Shown here: positions 26,208-35,720 of the stretch, in pieces
Position numbering within the stretch: position 1 is the first letter of the stretch
Layout of the letters: each line of letters opens with the position of its first letter
Source: G963678095 sp963678095
GTDB taxonomy: Bacteria > Bacillota > Negativicutes > Selenomonadales > Selenomonadaceae
Reading direction: 5' to 3'
DNA length: 64,000 nt
Assembly: GCA_963678095.2 (NCBI GenBank)
Contig: OY782746.1
Span: forward strand, 1,054,001 to 1,118,000
Position numbers and translations under genes: made by a program
Notes under the pieces: model-generated
Told to the model about the DNA's origin: nothing
The model's input: the letters and a program-made list of their open reading frames with translations, nothing else
Databases searched by the model: none

Positions 26208-26613
26208 TATAAACCCTCCACTTGTTCGCGTAATTTCATACTTTCAATAAAGCTATTATACTTTAGTTCGTTAAAATAGGAAATGTTTAAATCGGTGCAT
26301 TTGTAAACTATTAACATGATTAAACACCATTTATCTCATAAAATCGCGGTTTCTCTTGCCAATTCATAGTTTTATCTGTTTTTCTTTTGCCGGAAATATT
26401 TCCTCTGGTCTAAAGCTGCACGGGCACATCACCTATGCTACCTATGTAGAATAAGTCTATAGTCACTACTTTTTTTAAAGTGATAGGATTATGGCCTCCC
26501 GTTATAGAATATGTATCACATATACCTTAAAAATGATATTTATATCATAAAACTGTTGGTATAATTCGCATATTGTTAAATTTCTCTTTTACATATTTAG
26601 GGGAGGTATTCGT
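26208..26613. other. 406-bp intergenic region
   Basis: Divergent upstream region of the amino-acid transporter (minus) and HD-GYP gene (plus). TATAAT at 26560-26565 may serve the HD-GYP gene, with a weak -35; an inverted repeat ATGATAT-TT-ATATCAT (26533-26548) overlaps that position and could be an operator. ATTATA at 26255-26260 is a possible -10 for the transporter on the other strand. I see no gene or riboswitch here. Confidence 0.35.
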
Positions 26614-27678
26614 TTGAAAAAATTAGCAACGACACATTTACAGCCGGGAATGATCCTTGCCCGCAGCATCATCAACGACCAGATGATTGTCGTCTTATCA
26701 GAAAACACTTTGCTGACAAAAGCCCACATCACTCGCCTGTCTTTTTTAAATGTCCAGGACGCCTACATTAAGGATGAATATGAGTTAAATGCCAATTATC
26801 AAAGTGTTGAGGCAATGATCAATCGCAGCAATGCTTTTGTCACAGAATACGAGGAAATCGTTTCCACCGCCAGAGAAATTTTTTCTGCATCCACCAAATC
26901 AGAGGAACTGCCCGTAAAAAAAGTGGAGCAGCTGGTCGACGATTCAATTGTCCCGGCCGTACAAAACAGCGGAGCCCTGGATTATCTTTATGAGCTAAAC
27001 CACCTGGCAACCGATGTTTACCAGCACTGCGTCCGCGTTTCTATTTTATCGGGCGTCATCGGCAAATGGATGCACCTTGATCGCAGTAAAATCAAGGAAT
27101 TGATTCTTGCCGGATTTCTGCATGACATCGGCAAGACACAGCTCGAGCAAAAAATTCTCGACAAGCGCCTGCAAAATCTGACACCGGAAGAATACGATCT
27201 ATATATGCAGCACACGATCCTTGGGCATAAACTAATCGCCGGCAATCAGGAATTTTCTGACGGAGTAAAATCCGCTGTCTTGCAGCATCACGAGCGAATG
27301 GATGGTTCCGGTTTTCCGTTCAATGCCGCCCAAGATGAGATTCACGATTACGCCAGCATCATCGCTGTCGCCGATATATATGATAACATCACAACCGAAC
27401 GCGAAGGCTGCCGCAAGGAAACACCTTTTACTGCCATTGCCAAGATTACGGCAGAAATGTTCACAACCCTTGATCCAGCGGTTTGTGTACCATTTCTGAC
27501 AAATATTCAACAGGCATTCCTTGGGTCAACGGTAACACTGAGTGATAAGCGTCGTGGGCGCATCATCCGCTATCCAGCTGATTTTGCAGCCATGCCATTG
27601 ATCGAAATCAATCCGGAAATCCTGGTTGACTTAAATAAAGAAAAAGACCTCTATATTCTCGAATATAACCCAAAATAG
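26614..27678 (+). CDS. HD-GYP domain protein, probable c-di-GMP phosphodiesterase
   Basis: 354 aa. A DUF3391-like N-terminal part (1-110), then HD-GYP with HDIGK (170-174), HHERMDGSGFP (225-235) and the later His/Asp residues (IIAVADIYDNI). The name motif reads GSGFP rather than GxGYP, a common tolerated variant; the metal ligands look intact, so hydrolysis of cyclic di-GMP is plausible. TTG start at 26614 is set by GGGGAGG seven bases before it; there is no nearby ATG. Confidence 0.88.
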   Translation: MKKLATTHLQPGMILARSIINDQMIVVLSENTLLTKAHITRLSFLNVQDAYIKDEYELNANYQSVEAMINRSNAFVTEYEEIVSTAREIFSASTKSEELPVKKVEQLVDDSIVPAVQNSGALDYLYELNHLATDVYQHCVRVSILSGVIGKWMHLDRSKIKELILAGFLHDIGKTQLEQKILDKRLQNLTPEEYDLYMQHTILGHKLIAGNQEFSDGVKSAVLQHHERMDGSGFPFNAAQDEIHDYASIIAVADIYDNITTEREGCRKETPFTAIAKITAEMFTTLDPAVCVPFLTNIQQAFLGSTVTLSDKRRGRIIRYPADFAAMPLIEINPEILVDLNKEKDLYILEYNPK

Positions 27679-27752
27679 GAAATTTTTCTAATGTATTTCC
27701 AATAAAGATGGAGTATACTAGGGGTTGTATCAATTATACGGGAGGTTTTTCC

Positions 27753-28250
27753 ATGAAAAAATTATTATTATCACTCACTGTTCTTACCGCTCTCAGCACA
27801 GCTACTGCTATGGCAGCACCAATCAACAATCTTGCCGCCAATGAAACAGCTGTCGGTGTCGGTACGAAAGAATCTTATATCGAACATAAGATCAACAACG
27901 ACATCACCCTCGGTTATCAGTATGCCGATCGTGATAATTACGGCCATATGAATGATGTTTATGGGCAGATCGATCTCATGAGCAATGTAAAAGGAATTGT
28001 CGGACACCGCGATAATTTGCCACAAAACGACAGTAACTTCTATGCTGGTATTTCCATCAGCACCCCACGCGTTATGGGAACCGAAGGCTATGCTGCCTAC
28101 ATCACCGGCGCTGATTTCAATGAAACACAGGTTGGTGTCAATATGAATGTTGCAGCCAATGTTGATCTTAACATCAATTATCATAATTTTGATGCCGATC
28201 ATGCCAGTCGTGAAAACGGTGTCGGAATCGGAGCTACACTCAAATTTTAA
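27753..28250 (+). CDS. Small outer-membrane beta-barrel protein
   Basis: 165 aa. Signal peptide MKKLLLSLTVLTALSTATAMA with cleavage before APINN. The mature part alternates polar and aromatic residues in short strands joined by turns and ends in LKF; a C-terminal Phe is the recognition signal for BAM-dependent insertion. About eight strands would fit. Such small barrels are common in Negativicutes but I do not recognise a named family. ATG 27753 follows GGGAGG; an in-frame upstream codon at 27708 lacks a site. It lies 74 bp after the HD-GYP gene and ahead of a terminator. Confidence 0.8.
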   Translation: MKKLLLSLTVLTALSTATAMAAPINNLAANETAVGVGTKESYIEHKINNDITLGYQYADRDNYGHMNDVYGQIDLMSNVKGIVGHRDNLPQNDSNFYAGISISTPRVMGTEGYAAYITGADFNETQVGVNMNVAANVDLNINYHNFDADHASRENGVGIGATLKF

Positions 28251-28253
28251 AAA

Positions 28254-28322
28254 ACAAAAAACCGGCTTTTGCCGGTTTTTTTGTTTTAGGTTAGAGCCGG
28301 ACCTTGGGTCCGGCTTTTTTTA
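28254..28322. terminator. Double hairpin terminator region
   Basis: First stem AAACCGGC/GCCGGTTT (28258-28278) and second AGCCGGACC/GGTCCGGCT (28295-28316), each followed by T on the plus strand; the first also has a T-run on the minus strand. It serves the convergent barrel and macB-like genes. Confidence 0.85.
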
Positions 28323-29540
28323 TTCATGTCGCAAGGCCTCAATCGGATCAAGTAACGCTGCCTTTCTGGCAGGATAGATCCCAAAAAACAAACCAATCCC
28401 CACGGAAACAGAAAACGACAATAAAATCGGCAATACGGTAACGACCGTAGTAAACCCGCCAAAAGTTGAAATCCCCAAGGCGGCCACATAACCAAAGCCA
28501 ATACCCAAAACACCGCCAATAATGCCAATCACAATGGCTTCAATCAAAAACTGCATCATGATGTTTTGAAACGTAGCCCCCAGCGCTTTGCGTATTCCAA
28601 TTTCCCGTGTTCTTTCCGTCACTGAAACCATCATGATGTTCATGATGCCAATTCCGCCGACTACAAGCGAAATCGCAGCAATGCTGCCCAGTAATAAGGT
28701 GATCATGGTCGTCGTCTCGGTCATCGTCTGCATGATACTCGTAAGATTCTTCACCGTAAAGTCATCGTCTTTACCACTTGTAATCTGGTGTCGCTGACGC
28801 AAAAGGACTTCAACCTCCGATTGTACCTGATCCATTTTATTGGCATCACTGACCTGAATATTGATGGACTTAACATACGTAATTCCAATCAGTCTTTCCT
28901 GGGCTGTGGTCAGGGGAATGATGACCACATCATCTTGATCCTGCCCCATGGAAGACTGCCCTTTGCTCTGGAGAACTCCAATGACTTTATAGGGAGAATT
29001 ATTGATTCGTATATTTTGTCCTACCGGATTTGCGGTTCCAAAAAGATTCGTAGCCACCGTCGTGCCAATTACAGCTACGCGATTGCGCGAGGCAATATCC
29101 TCGGCTGAAATAAACGTTCCCGCATTTACCGTCAAAGAACGAATTGCCATATATTCAGAGGTTACCCCCTGCACAGTAGAGTTCCAGTTCTGACTCCCAT
29201 TGACAATTTGATACGAGCTGCTGACCGTTGGCGATACATAATCAATGTTTTTAACCTTGGCCTTTATCGCCTCCGCATCACTTAACTTCAATTTCACACC
29301 GGTCCCGGCCGCCGTTCTCATGCCGCCAGAAGATGAAGCGGACCCCGGCGAAACGATCAGCATATTGCTGCCAAGACTTGCAATCGATGTTTGCACCTGC
29401 TGTCGAACCCCCATACCAACAGAAACCATCGCTATGACTGCGCCCACACCAATAATAATTCCCAGCATAGTCAAGATGGAACGCAGCTTGTTGGCCAGCA
29501 ATGCGGTGATTGCAATCCGTACACTTTCATTAAACAACAT
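28320..29540 (-). CDS. MacB-type ABC transporter permease
   Basis: 406 aa. One N-terminal helix (LRSILTMLGIIIGVGAVIAMVSVG), a large periplasmic MacB_PCD domain, then three helices of the FtsX module (SLVVGGIGIMNIMMVSVTERTREIGIRKALGA is the hallmark). Start at 29540 (MLFNESVRIAITALL) follows AAAGGGG and overlaps the ATPase stop by 11 bp. With the adjacent ATPase, MacA-like and TolC-like genes it forms a tripartite exporter. Here ATPase and permease are separate, unlike the fused E. coli MacB. Cargo unknown (macrolide, peptide or lipid are possibilities). Confidence 0.9.
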   Translation of the reverse strand: MLFNESVRIAITALLANKLRSILTMLGIIIGVGAVIAMVSVGMGVRQQVQTSIASLGSNMLIVSPGSASSSGGMRTAAGTGVKLKLSDAEAIKAKVKNIDYVSPTVSSSYQIVNGSQNWNSTVQGVTSEYMAIRSLTVNAGTFISAEDIASRNRVAVIGTTVATNLFGTANPVGQNIRINNSPYKVIGVLQSKGQSSMGQDQDDVVIIPLTTAQERLIGITYVKSINIQVSDANKMDQVQSEVEVLLRQRHQITSGKDDDFTVKNLTSIMQTMTETTTMITLLLGSIAAISLVVGGIGIMNIMMVSVTERTREIGIRKALGATFQNIMMQFLIEAIVIGIIGGVLGIGFGYVAALGISTFGGFTTVVTVLPILLSFSVSVGIGLFFGIYPARKAALLDPIEALRHE

Positions 29541-30228
29541 CCATGACCACCCCTTTACCTTCATCCCGTGTGATCTTTCCATCACGCATCAAAAGTTGGC
29601 GACTCGCACACGCAGCAACTTCCGGTTCATGGGTAACAAGAATAATCGTTCGGCCAGCTTCATGGAGTTTGGCAAAAATATCCATAATTTCAAGACTTGA
29701 CTTCGTATCAAGATTTCCCGTAGGCTCATCCGCCATAATGATTCGGGGATCATTTACCAAAGCTCTGGCAATTGCAACTCGCTGGCGCTGTCCGCCGGAA
29801 AGTTCGTTCGGCTGATGCTCCCGGCGATCACCAAGTCCCACAGACTGAAGAATCTGGGCCGCTCTTTCCATTCGCTCCTTACGGCCTATGCCCGCATACA
29901 CCAATGGCAAAGCTACATTTTCCCAGGCACTGATACGGGATAACAAATTAAAGTTTTGGAAAACAAAACCAATTTCCCGATTCCTCGTAATGGCTAACTC
30001 ATCATCACTTAAATGCGCTACTTCACGCCCATTAAGACAATAGGACCCCTCACTTGGCCGATCTAAGCAACCAAGTATATTCATCAGTGTCGACTTCCCC
30101 GATCCCGACGGTCCCATAAGGGCAGCAAATTCCCCTTTTTTTATATGCAAATCAATTCCATCCAGGGCCGCGACTTGCTGGCTGCCCATTTGATAAATTT
30201 TTTTAATCCCAGCAAGACGAATTGTCAT
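29530..30228 (-). CDS. MacB-type ABC transporter ATP-binding protein
   Basis: 232 aa LolD/MacB-class ATPase. Walker A GPSGSGKST, Q-loop FVFQNFNLL, signature LSGGQRQR, Walker B RIIMADEPTGNLD, TH for the switch His. Start 30228 (MTIRLAGIKKIY) after GGGAAGG; the longer frame has no family match. Confidence 0.93.
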   Translation of the reverse strand: MTIRLAGIKKIYQMGSQQVAALDGIDLHIKKGEFAALMGPSGSGKSTLMNILGCLDRPSEGSYCLNGREVAHLSDDELAITRNREIGFVFQNFNLLSRISAWENVALPLVYAGIGRKERMERAAQILQSVGLGDRREHQPNELSGGQRQRVAIARALVNDPRIIMADEPTGNLDTKSSLEIMDIFAKLHEAGRTIILVTHEPEVAACASRQLLMRDGKITRDEGKGVVMDVV

Positions 30229-30247
30229 AGTTTTAACCTTCCCTTTC

Positions 30248-31372
30248 TCACATTGGCGGCGGTCCCTGATGTTGACTGCTGCTGCTCGACTTTTTTGCAT
30301 TCACCGTATAGCTCACGGATATCTGATCTCCTTCTGACAGACCGTCGGTAATTTCGACATAATCATCACTATAGATTCCCGTTTTCACCGTCCGATTTTC
30401 GGTTGTTCCATCCTGATGCACCAATACAACATAAGCTCCGTCATTATTCGTCTTCAGTGCCGCCAGCGGAACCGCGAGCGCATTGTCTTTCTCTGCTGTA
30501 TTAATCTCCACTCTGGCCGTCATGGCGGGTTTCAGCAAACCCTCGGGATCATCAATATCAAGCGTGACATAATAGTATATGACACTGGCAGTCGAGGTAG
30601 AACTCGATGATGATGTCGACGAAGACGCTGTATCCCACGTATTGTCAACATCCGTTTGTGATATCTTCGCTACTTTAGCTGTAAATTTTTTACCGCTATA
30701 CGCATCAACAGTAAAGGCTGCCGCCTGACCAATTGCAATCTTACCAATATCTGTTTCATCAATTTTTGCCATAATTTGTTTATGCCCTAAATCGGCAATC
30801 CTCATAATGACCGTCGGATTGCTCGTTCCTTGGACGGCCATCGTTCCCGGGGTTTTTGGTTCACCGACAACAACCCCATCTATGGGCGCTGTAATAACGG
30901 TTTCGGCCAAATTCGACTGTGTACCTTCCAGACTGCTCATAGCCGTTTTATAATCGTACTCTGCATCTTGTAACTCTTCCTGTGATTTTGCCCCAATGGA
31001 GTAGAGCTTGGAAATGCGATTATATTTTTCCCTTGTATTTGTGACTTTATAATCCGCTTGATCCTGTTCGGTCTGCAATTCTTTGCCATCAAGCGTTGCT
31101 ATGGTCTGGCCTGCTGTTACGGCATCATTTTCCTTAACCAACACCGATTTTATACGCGCGGTTATCTTGGAACTGACCTCCACCGAGTCAACCGGACGAA
31201 TCGTCCCCGTTGCTGAAACCACGGACTTCAGCTTCATTCTTTCCACCGCCGCCGTTTCTACGGCCGGAACAGCACTTGCAGCCTGCCTACTTTGGTAATA
31301 ATAGATCCCGCCGGCAAACAATGCCACGGCAATCCCACCGACGATCCATCTCATTTTTCCCTTTATCTTCAT
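30248..31372 (-). CDS. MacA-like periplasmic adaptor (HlyD family)
   Basis: 374 aa. N-terminal membrane anchor (residues 8-28), then biotinyl-lipoyl, coiled-coil hairpin (about 95-150), beta-barrel and membrane-proximal domains as in MacA/RND adaptors. A Ser/Thr-rich insert (SSSTSSSSSTSTAS) lies near residue 245 within the barrel domain, and the tail is SSSSSQHQGPPPM; both are low-complexity. It bridges the MacB-type transporter and the TolC channel. ATGA overlap with the tolC-like gene indicates translational coupling. Confidence 0.9.
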   Translation of the reverse strand: MKIKGKMRWIVGGIAVALFAGGIYYYQSRQAASAVPAVETAAVERMKLKSVVSATGTIRPVDSVEVSSKITARIKSVLVKENDAVTAGQTIATLDGKELQTEQDQADYKVTNTREKYNRISKLYSIGAKSQEELQDAEYDYKTAMSSLEGTQSNLAETVITAPIDGVVVGEPKTPGTMAVQGTSNPTVIMRIADLGHKQIMAKIDETDIGKIAIGQAAAFTVDAYSGKKFTAKVAKISQTDVDNTWDTASSSTSSSSSTSTASVIYYYVTLDIDDPEGLLKPAMTARVEINTAEKDNALAVPLAALKTNNDGAYVVLVHQDGTTENRTVKTGIYSDDYVEITDGLSEGDQISVSYTVNAKKSSSSSQHQGPPPM

Positions 31373-32649
31373 TGAGCCACTTCCTCACTGCTTCCGATGA
31401 CATTTTCCACTTCAGCCTTATAGCGGACATAGTCATACTGAGCGCTGATATAGTTTAACTGCGCCGTCGATAGAGCCAGCTGGGCGTCGATAATGTCAAG
31501 CATGAGCCCTTCACCAGCTTTGTATTTGGCATTGGCAATATAATAATCCTCTTTCGCCTGTTTAACCGCGTCCCCAGTTGAAACAAAGCGCTTTTCCGCT
31601 TCACGCATATTCAAATACGCCTGCCGGACTTCAAGGTCAATATCATCGGCCTTTTTGAGCAAAGTCAGCTCTGCTTCATCACGGGTTGCCTCAGCTCCTT
31701 TTACAGTGGCCTTCGTCACCTGATTATCAAAAACATTCCAGTTTGCAGTTACTCCGGCTGTATAATTATAATGTTTATCATCCGGCAATACACGATCATC
31801 CCAGCCAACGCTTGCCGTCAGATTAACCGACGGCAAAAAACCCGTCTTGGCAATCTTTATTGCCTTTTCTGCCTCTTCTACTGCCAGTTCAGCCTGCCGC
31901 AAATCCTTGCGATTTTCCTTGGCCCTTGCCAAACAGACAGACAAATCCGAGGAAAAAGCCATATAACTAAAATCCGTCGTCAGTTCCAAGGGTTCCTCTC
32001 GATCCAGCCGAATGATATTTTTCAGCGTACTCAAATCAATTTCATAGGCATTTTGAGCTTTAATCAGTGTTTGCCGGGCATCAGAAAGCTGGACCTCCGC
32101 CCGAAGGACTTCTACCTTCGCCTTACTGCCAGCTGAATAAAGCTGTTCCACATTTTCGAGATGCGCTGCATAATTGTCGACGGATTCTTTATCCACCGCA
32201 ATCGTTTGCTGTGCTTCAAGCACATCATAATAAGCCTTGATCGTGCTGAGTTTTATATTTTCTCTGGTACGCACGGTATTGAACTGGCTGGAACGATATG
32301 CATTTTCTGTATTTTCAATCGTCAGTTCATTTTTTCCACCAGTATAAACCGGCATGGTAGCTGTCAGAGTGTTAGCATTACTACTCGAAAATTGCTTTTC
32401 TGCGCCATCACTGATCGACACCGATGATGTAGCTGTAACGCTAACTCCATCAGCCCCTTGAGCAGCGGCCAGATCAGCCTTAGCCTTATCTTCTCCTTTA
32501 GCAGCAATCCGGATTTCTGTATTTTGATTTAATGCCATATCGACTGCCTGGTCAAGTGACAGCGCGGCACAAGCCCCCAGCGGCAGATGCCAAAGCGAAC
32601 AGCCCAGCACTACCAGCAGCGACTTTTTCCAGCCAAATATCCTTTTCAT
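31369..32649 (-). CDS. TolC-family outer-membrane efflux channel
   Basis: 426 aa. Signal peptide to about ACAALS, then two OEP repeats with long helices (LSLDQAVDMALNQNTEIRIA..., LARAKENRKDLRQAELAVEEAEKAIKIAKTGFLPSVNL) that build the periplasmic tunnel. It forms the outer-membrane exit duct of the tripartite pump encoded behind it. A TolC homologue is direct evidence that the host has an outer membrane. GGAGAGG precedes the ATG. Confidence 0.93.
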   Translation of the reverse strand: MKRIFGWKKSLLVVLGCSLWHLPLGACAALSLDQAVDMALNQNTEIRIAAKGEDKAKADLAAAQGADGVSVTATSSVSISDGAEKQFSSSNANTLTATMPVYTGGKNELTIENTENAYRSSQFNTVRTRENIKLSTIKAYYDVLEAQQTIAVDKESVDNYAAHLENVEQLYSAGSKAKVEVLRAEVQLSDARQTLIKAQNAYEIDLSTLKNIIRLDREEPLELTTDFSYMAFSSDLSVCLARAKENRKDLRQAELAVEEAEKAIKIAKTGFLPSVNLTASVGWDDRVLPDDKHYNYTAGVTANWNVFDNQVTKATVKGAEATRDEAELTLLKKADDIDLEVRQAYLNMREAEKRFVSTGDAVKQAKEDYYIANAKYKAGEGLMLDIIDAQLALSTAQLNYISAQYDYVRYKAEVENVIGSSEEVAQ

Positions 32650-32751
32650 ATTTTATGCATCCTCTCCGGGTTAAAATCAAGCATATATTATCTTACATTT
32701 TATCATAAGCACATTTTCTATAATATAAAATATTTCTTGGAAAATTCTTTG

Positions 32752-33687
32752 TTAAGCCGACAAGAAAAAAAATAGCAGCGGATAAACAATTACCAAAAAC
32801 AACCCCGTGGTCACCAGAAAAGCCGCTACTCCAATGCTGACATTCAAATGATAAAGACGAGCCGTAACCACTGCATTTACTGCCGAAGGCATACAGGCAA
32901 GCACTAGCAGCGTGTTGAGCATAACCGGACTGGAAATGACAAGATGCGACAGGCCATAGATGAGCAGCGGCGCTGCTATAAACTTAATCAGAGAAAGGTC
33001 AAATAAGGATTTGTAATACAATTTAATCTGAGAAAAATTCGCAGAATACCCCACCGGAATCAATCCCGTCCAGGCCCCCATGTGAATAAACACCTGTGCG
33101 ACTCCGTCAAGTTCCACTGGGCGAGCAACCCCGGCAGCTTGGAGGACGCCGCCCAGCACAATTCCGACAACAGCCAGCTGGTTTTTGCTCAGCAGCACGG
33201 ACCGCAGTGACAAGCGGCTGCGGCCGCTGCCGCCAGCCCCACGTATTTCATAATACTGTGCCAGCGGATAACAAAACATGAACATCAGCACATATTGAAA
33301 TAAAACAATGATTTGCTGATAGCCATACCCTTTTTCGCCATAGAGCAAAAAAACGCAGATCCCGCCAATGGTGCCCAGATTCGACAGGCTTGCCGCCATC
33401 ACATATGCCCCCCGGTCCTGATCCTGCCTGTATTTTTTCTGCGCGATGACATACGCCATTGCCCCTGGTACAAAACCAAGCGCCAGACTGATCAACGGCA
33501 GCCAAAGCAGATCCGCGGTCAGCGGCAGTATCCAAAAACTCAAAAAGGAAACAATCGGACAAACCACCAAAATATTATTCAAAATCATTTTATTAAAAAA
33601 GTTTTCTTTCACTACATTTTGTCGCTGGCATAAATAACCTAAAATCAGCGGACAAATCATATCCACTGCAAACACAATGATTTTCAT
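32752..33687 (-). CDS. AEC-family permease
   Basis: 311 aa auxin-efflux-carrier-type transporter with about ten membrane segments. Family motifs include the Asn-rich NNILVVCPIVSF, MAASLSNLGTIGG and the C-terminal MPSAVNAVVTARLYHLN. Bacterial members move organic acids such as malate. Start 33687 (MKIIVFAVD) is preferred; in-frame codons to 33741 give a polar extension without a ribosome-binding site. Single gene. Confidence 0.82.
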   Translation of the reverse strand: MKIIVFAVDMICPLILGYLCQRQNVVKENFFNKMILNNILVVCPIVSFLSFWILPLTADLLWLPLISLALGFVPGAMAYVIAQKKYRQDQDRGAYVMAASLSNLGTIGGICVFLLYGEKGYGYQQIIVLFQYVLMFMFCYPLAQYYEIRGAGGSGRSRLSLRSVLLSKNQLAVVGIVLGGVLQAAGVARPVELDGVAQVFIHMGAWTGLIPVGYSANFSQIKLYYKSLFDLSLIKFIAAPLLIYGLSHLVISSPVMLNTLLVLACMPSAVNAVVTARLYHLNVSIGVAAFLVTTGLFLVIVYPLLFFFLSA

Positions 33688-33898
33688 TTTCACATCCACA
33701 AAAACAAATCCCCACCCATCCTCGCTCAGACCGCCTGCCATACATTTTTTACAGTCGTCTATACGGTTACTTATTATACATCAAATCAAACACCCCTGCT
33801 TTTGCTGGACAATTTTATTTAAGGCAGGGTTATCGCTGCTTTATGCAGAACAAATAAGTTTAGACTATTTTTATCTTACACAAAGGAAATGATCACTG

Positions 33899-35662
33899 AT
33901 GATTGAACAAGCACTTGCTGTTTTAAAAAAATACTATGGTTATAAAGCTTTTCGCCCGGGGCAGGAAAAAATTATTCACAGCCTTATGAGCGGCCATGAC
34001 ACGGTGGCGATCATGCCTACCGGGGCCGGAAAATCCGTCTGTTTCCAGGTACCGGCCTTACTGCTACCTGGTATTACCCTTGTCATATCTCCCCTGATTT
34101 CCCTGATGAAGGATCAGGTTGATGCTCTGGCTGAACAGGGCATCGCCGGTACCTATATCAACAGTTCACTCTCAGCCAGTGAAACAACCTCCCGGCTGAC
34201 CGCTATAGCCGCAGGACGCTACAAACTGGTATACGTAGCGCCAGAGCGCCTGAGCACAGATTATTTTCAGGCCATACTGGATAAAATCGATATATCTATG
34301 GTAGCTGTCGACGAAGCCCACTGTCTTTCCCAATGGGGCCATGATTTTCGTCCAAGCTACCGTCAGCTTGCACCGTTTATTGCCTCCCTACCCAAGCGCC
34401 CACTGCTCAGTGCCTTCACGGCTACAGCAACCCCGGCCGTTAAAGACGACATCATCGATTTACTCCGCTTAAGAAACCCTGCGGTTCATATCAGCGGCTT
34501 CGATCGGCCCAACCTCTACTTTAGTGTACTGCGCGGTGAAGACAAAGCAAAATTTATCGTAAATTACGTGAAGACCCACGGGGAACAATCCGGCATCATC
34601 TATGCTGCAACCCGCAAAGAAGTGGATGCAGTATATGAACTGCTACGCAAGAAAAAAATTGCGGTAGGCCGCTATCATGCCGGTCTGTCTGAAAAAGACC
34701 GCAGCCAGAGTCAGGATGAATTTCTCTACGATAATCTTCAGGTCATGGTAGCAACTAATGCCTTTGGCATGGGGATCGATAAATCAAATGTTCGCTACGT
34801 CATTCACTATAATATGCCCAAAAACATTGAATCCTATTATCAGGAAGCCGGACGTGCCGGACGTGACGGGGAGCCCGGTGAATGTCTGCTATTGTTCGGG
34901 CCGCAAGATACCATGACGCAAAAATTTCTGATCGATGTATCCACCGACAATGAAGAGCGCAAAGCCCATGAATTTGGCCGCCTGCAAAAAATGATCGATT
35001 ACTGCCATACGCCAAACTGTTTGCGTGAATTCATTATTCACTATTTTGGCGAAGTCACTTCCGGTAAAGGCTGCGACAACTGCAGCAACTGTCAAAACGA
35101 ATCGGAGCTCGTTGACATCACGATCGATGCCCAGAAAGTTTTTTCCTGTATATACCGCCTGCATGAGCGTTACGGCATCACGATGGTGGCCGAAGTCCTG
35201 CGCGGCTCAAAAAATCAAAACGTGCTGAAAATGCACTTTGATGAACTTTCTACCTATGGGTTGTTTTCCTCGCGCAGCATCAAGGATATAAAACTTTTAA
35301 TCCAGCGACTTGCCGCGACCGGCTACCTTGAGCTGACCGAAAGCGAGTATCCTGTACTAAAACTAACCCCGCTGGCTTATGAGGTTCTGCGCAGCAAAGC
35401 ACAGGTACTACAGCAGATCCCAACCGAACGCAAGGCCGCTGTGGATTCCACCTTATTCCAGCAGCTGCGCAGCCTGCGCAAGGACATCGCCGCCCGCGAT
35501 AACATTCCGCCCTATCTTGTCTTCTCCGATGCCACCCTACAGGATATGTGCCAGCGCCTGCCCCAAAATCTTGGAGAACTCTGCGAAGTCAAAGGGATTG
35601 GCGAAAGAAAGCTTGAACGCTACGGTCAGGCTTTTCTCGATTTGCTCCTCAAAGGAAAATAG
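33899..35662 (+). CDS. recQ: ATP-dependent DNA helicase RecQ
   Basis: 3'-5' DNA helicase of recombination and fork repair. 587 aa. Motif 0 YKAFRPGQEKII, Walker A MPTGAGKS, DEAH in VAVDEAHCLSQWGHDFRPSYR, motif VI YQEAGRAGRDG; zinc-binding Cys residues in CHTPNCLR...CDNCSNC; RQC winged helix; and an HRDC domain at the end (about 515-585). All RecQ domains are present. Start ATG with AAAGGAA upstream. Confidence 0.95.
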   Translation: MIEQALAVLKKYYGYKAFRPGQEKIIHSLMSGHDTVAIMPTGAGKSVCFQVPALLLPGITLVISPLISLMKDQVDALAEQGIAGTYINSSLSASETTSRLTAIAAGRYKLVYVAPERLSTDYFQAILDKIDISMVAVDEAHCLSQWGHDFRPSYRQLAPFIASLPKRPLLSAFTATATPAVKDDIIDLLRLRNPAVHISGFDRPNLYFSVLRGEDKAKFIVNYVKTHGEQSGIIYAATRKEVDAVYELLRKKKIAVGRYHAGLSEKDRSQSQDEFLYDNLQVMVATNAFGMGIDKSNVRYVIHYNMPKNIESYYQEAGRAGRDGEPGECLLLFGPQDTMTQKFLIDVSTDNEERKAHEFGRLQKMIDYCHTPNCLREFIIHYFGEVTSGKGCDNCSNCQNESELVDITIDAQKVFSCIYRLHERYGITMVAEVLRGSKNQNVLKMHFDELSTYGLFSSRSIKDIKLLIQRLAATGYLELTESEYPVLKLTPLAYEVLRSKAQVLQQIPTERKAAVDSTLFQQLRSLRKDIAARDNIPPYLVFSDATLQDMCQRLPQNLGELCEVKGIGERKLERYGQAFLDLLLKGK

Positions 35663-35663
35663 A

Positions 35664-35704
35664 AAACAGCAGTCTGCCGAAAAGTGGCAGACTGCTGTTT
35701 TTTT
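35664..35704. terminator. Bidirectional terminator between recQ and the adenosyltransferase gene
   Basis: AAACAGCAGTCTGCC (35664-35678) pairs with GGCAGACTGCTGTTT (35686-35700), with T-run after it. Confidence 0.92.
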
Positions 35705-35720
35705 ATTAACAAGGCCTTAT

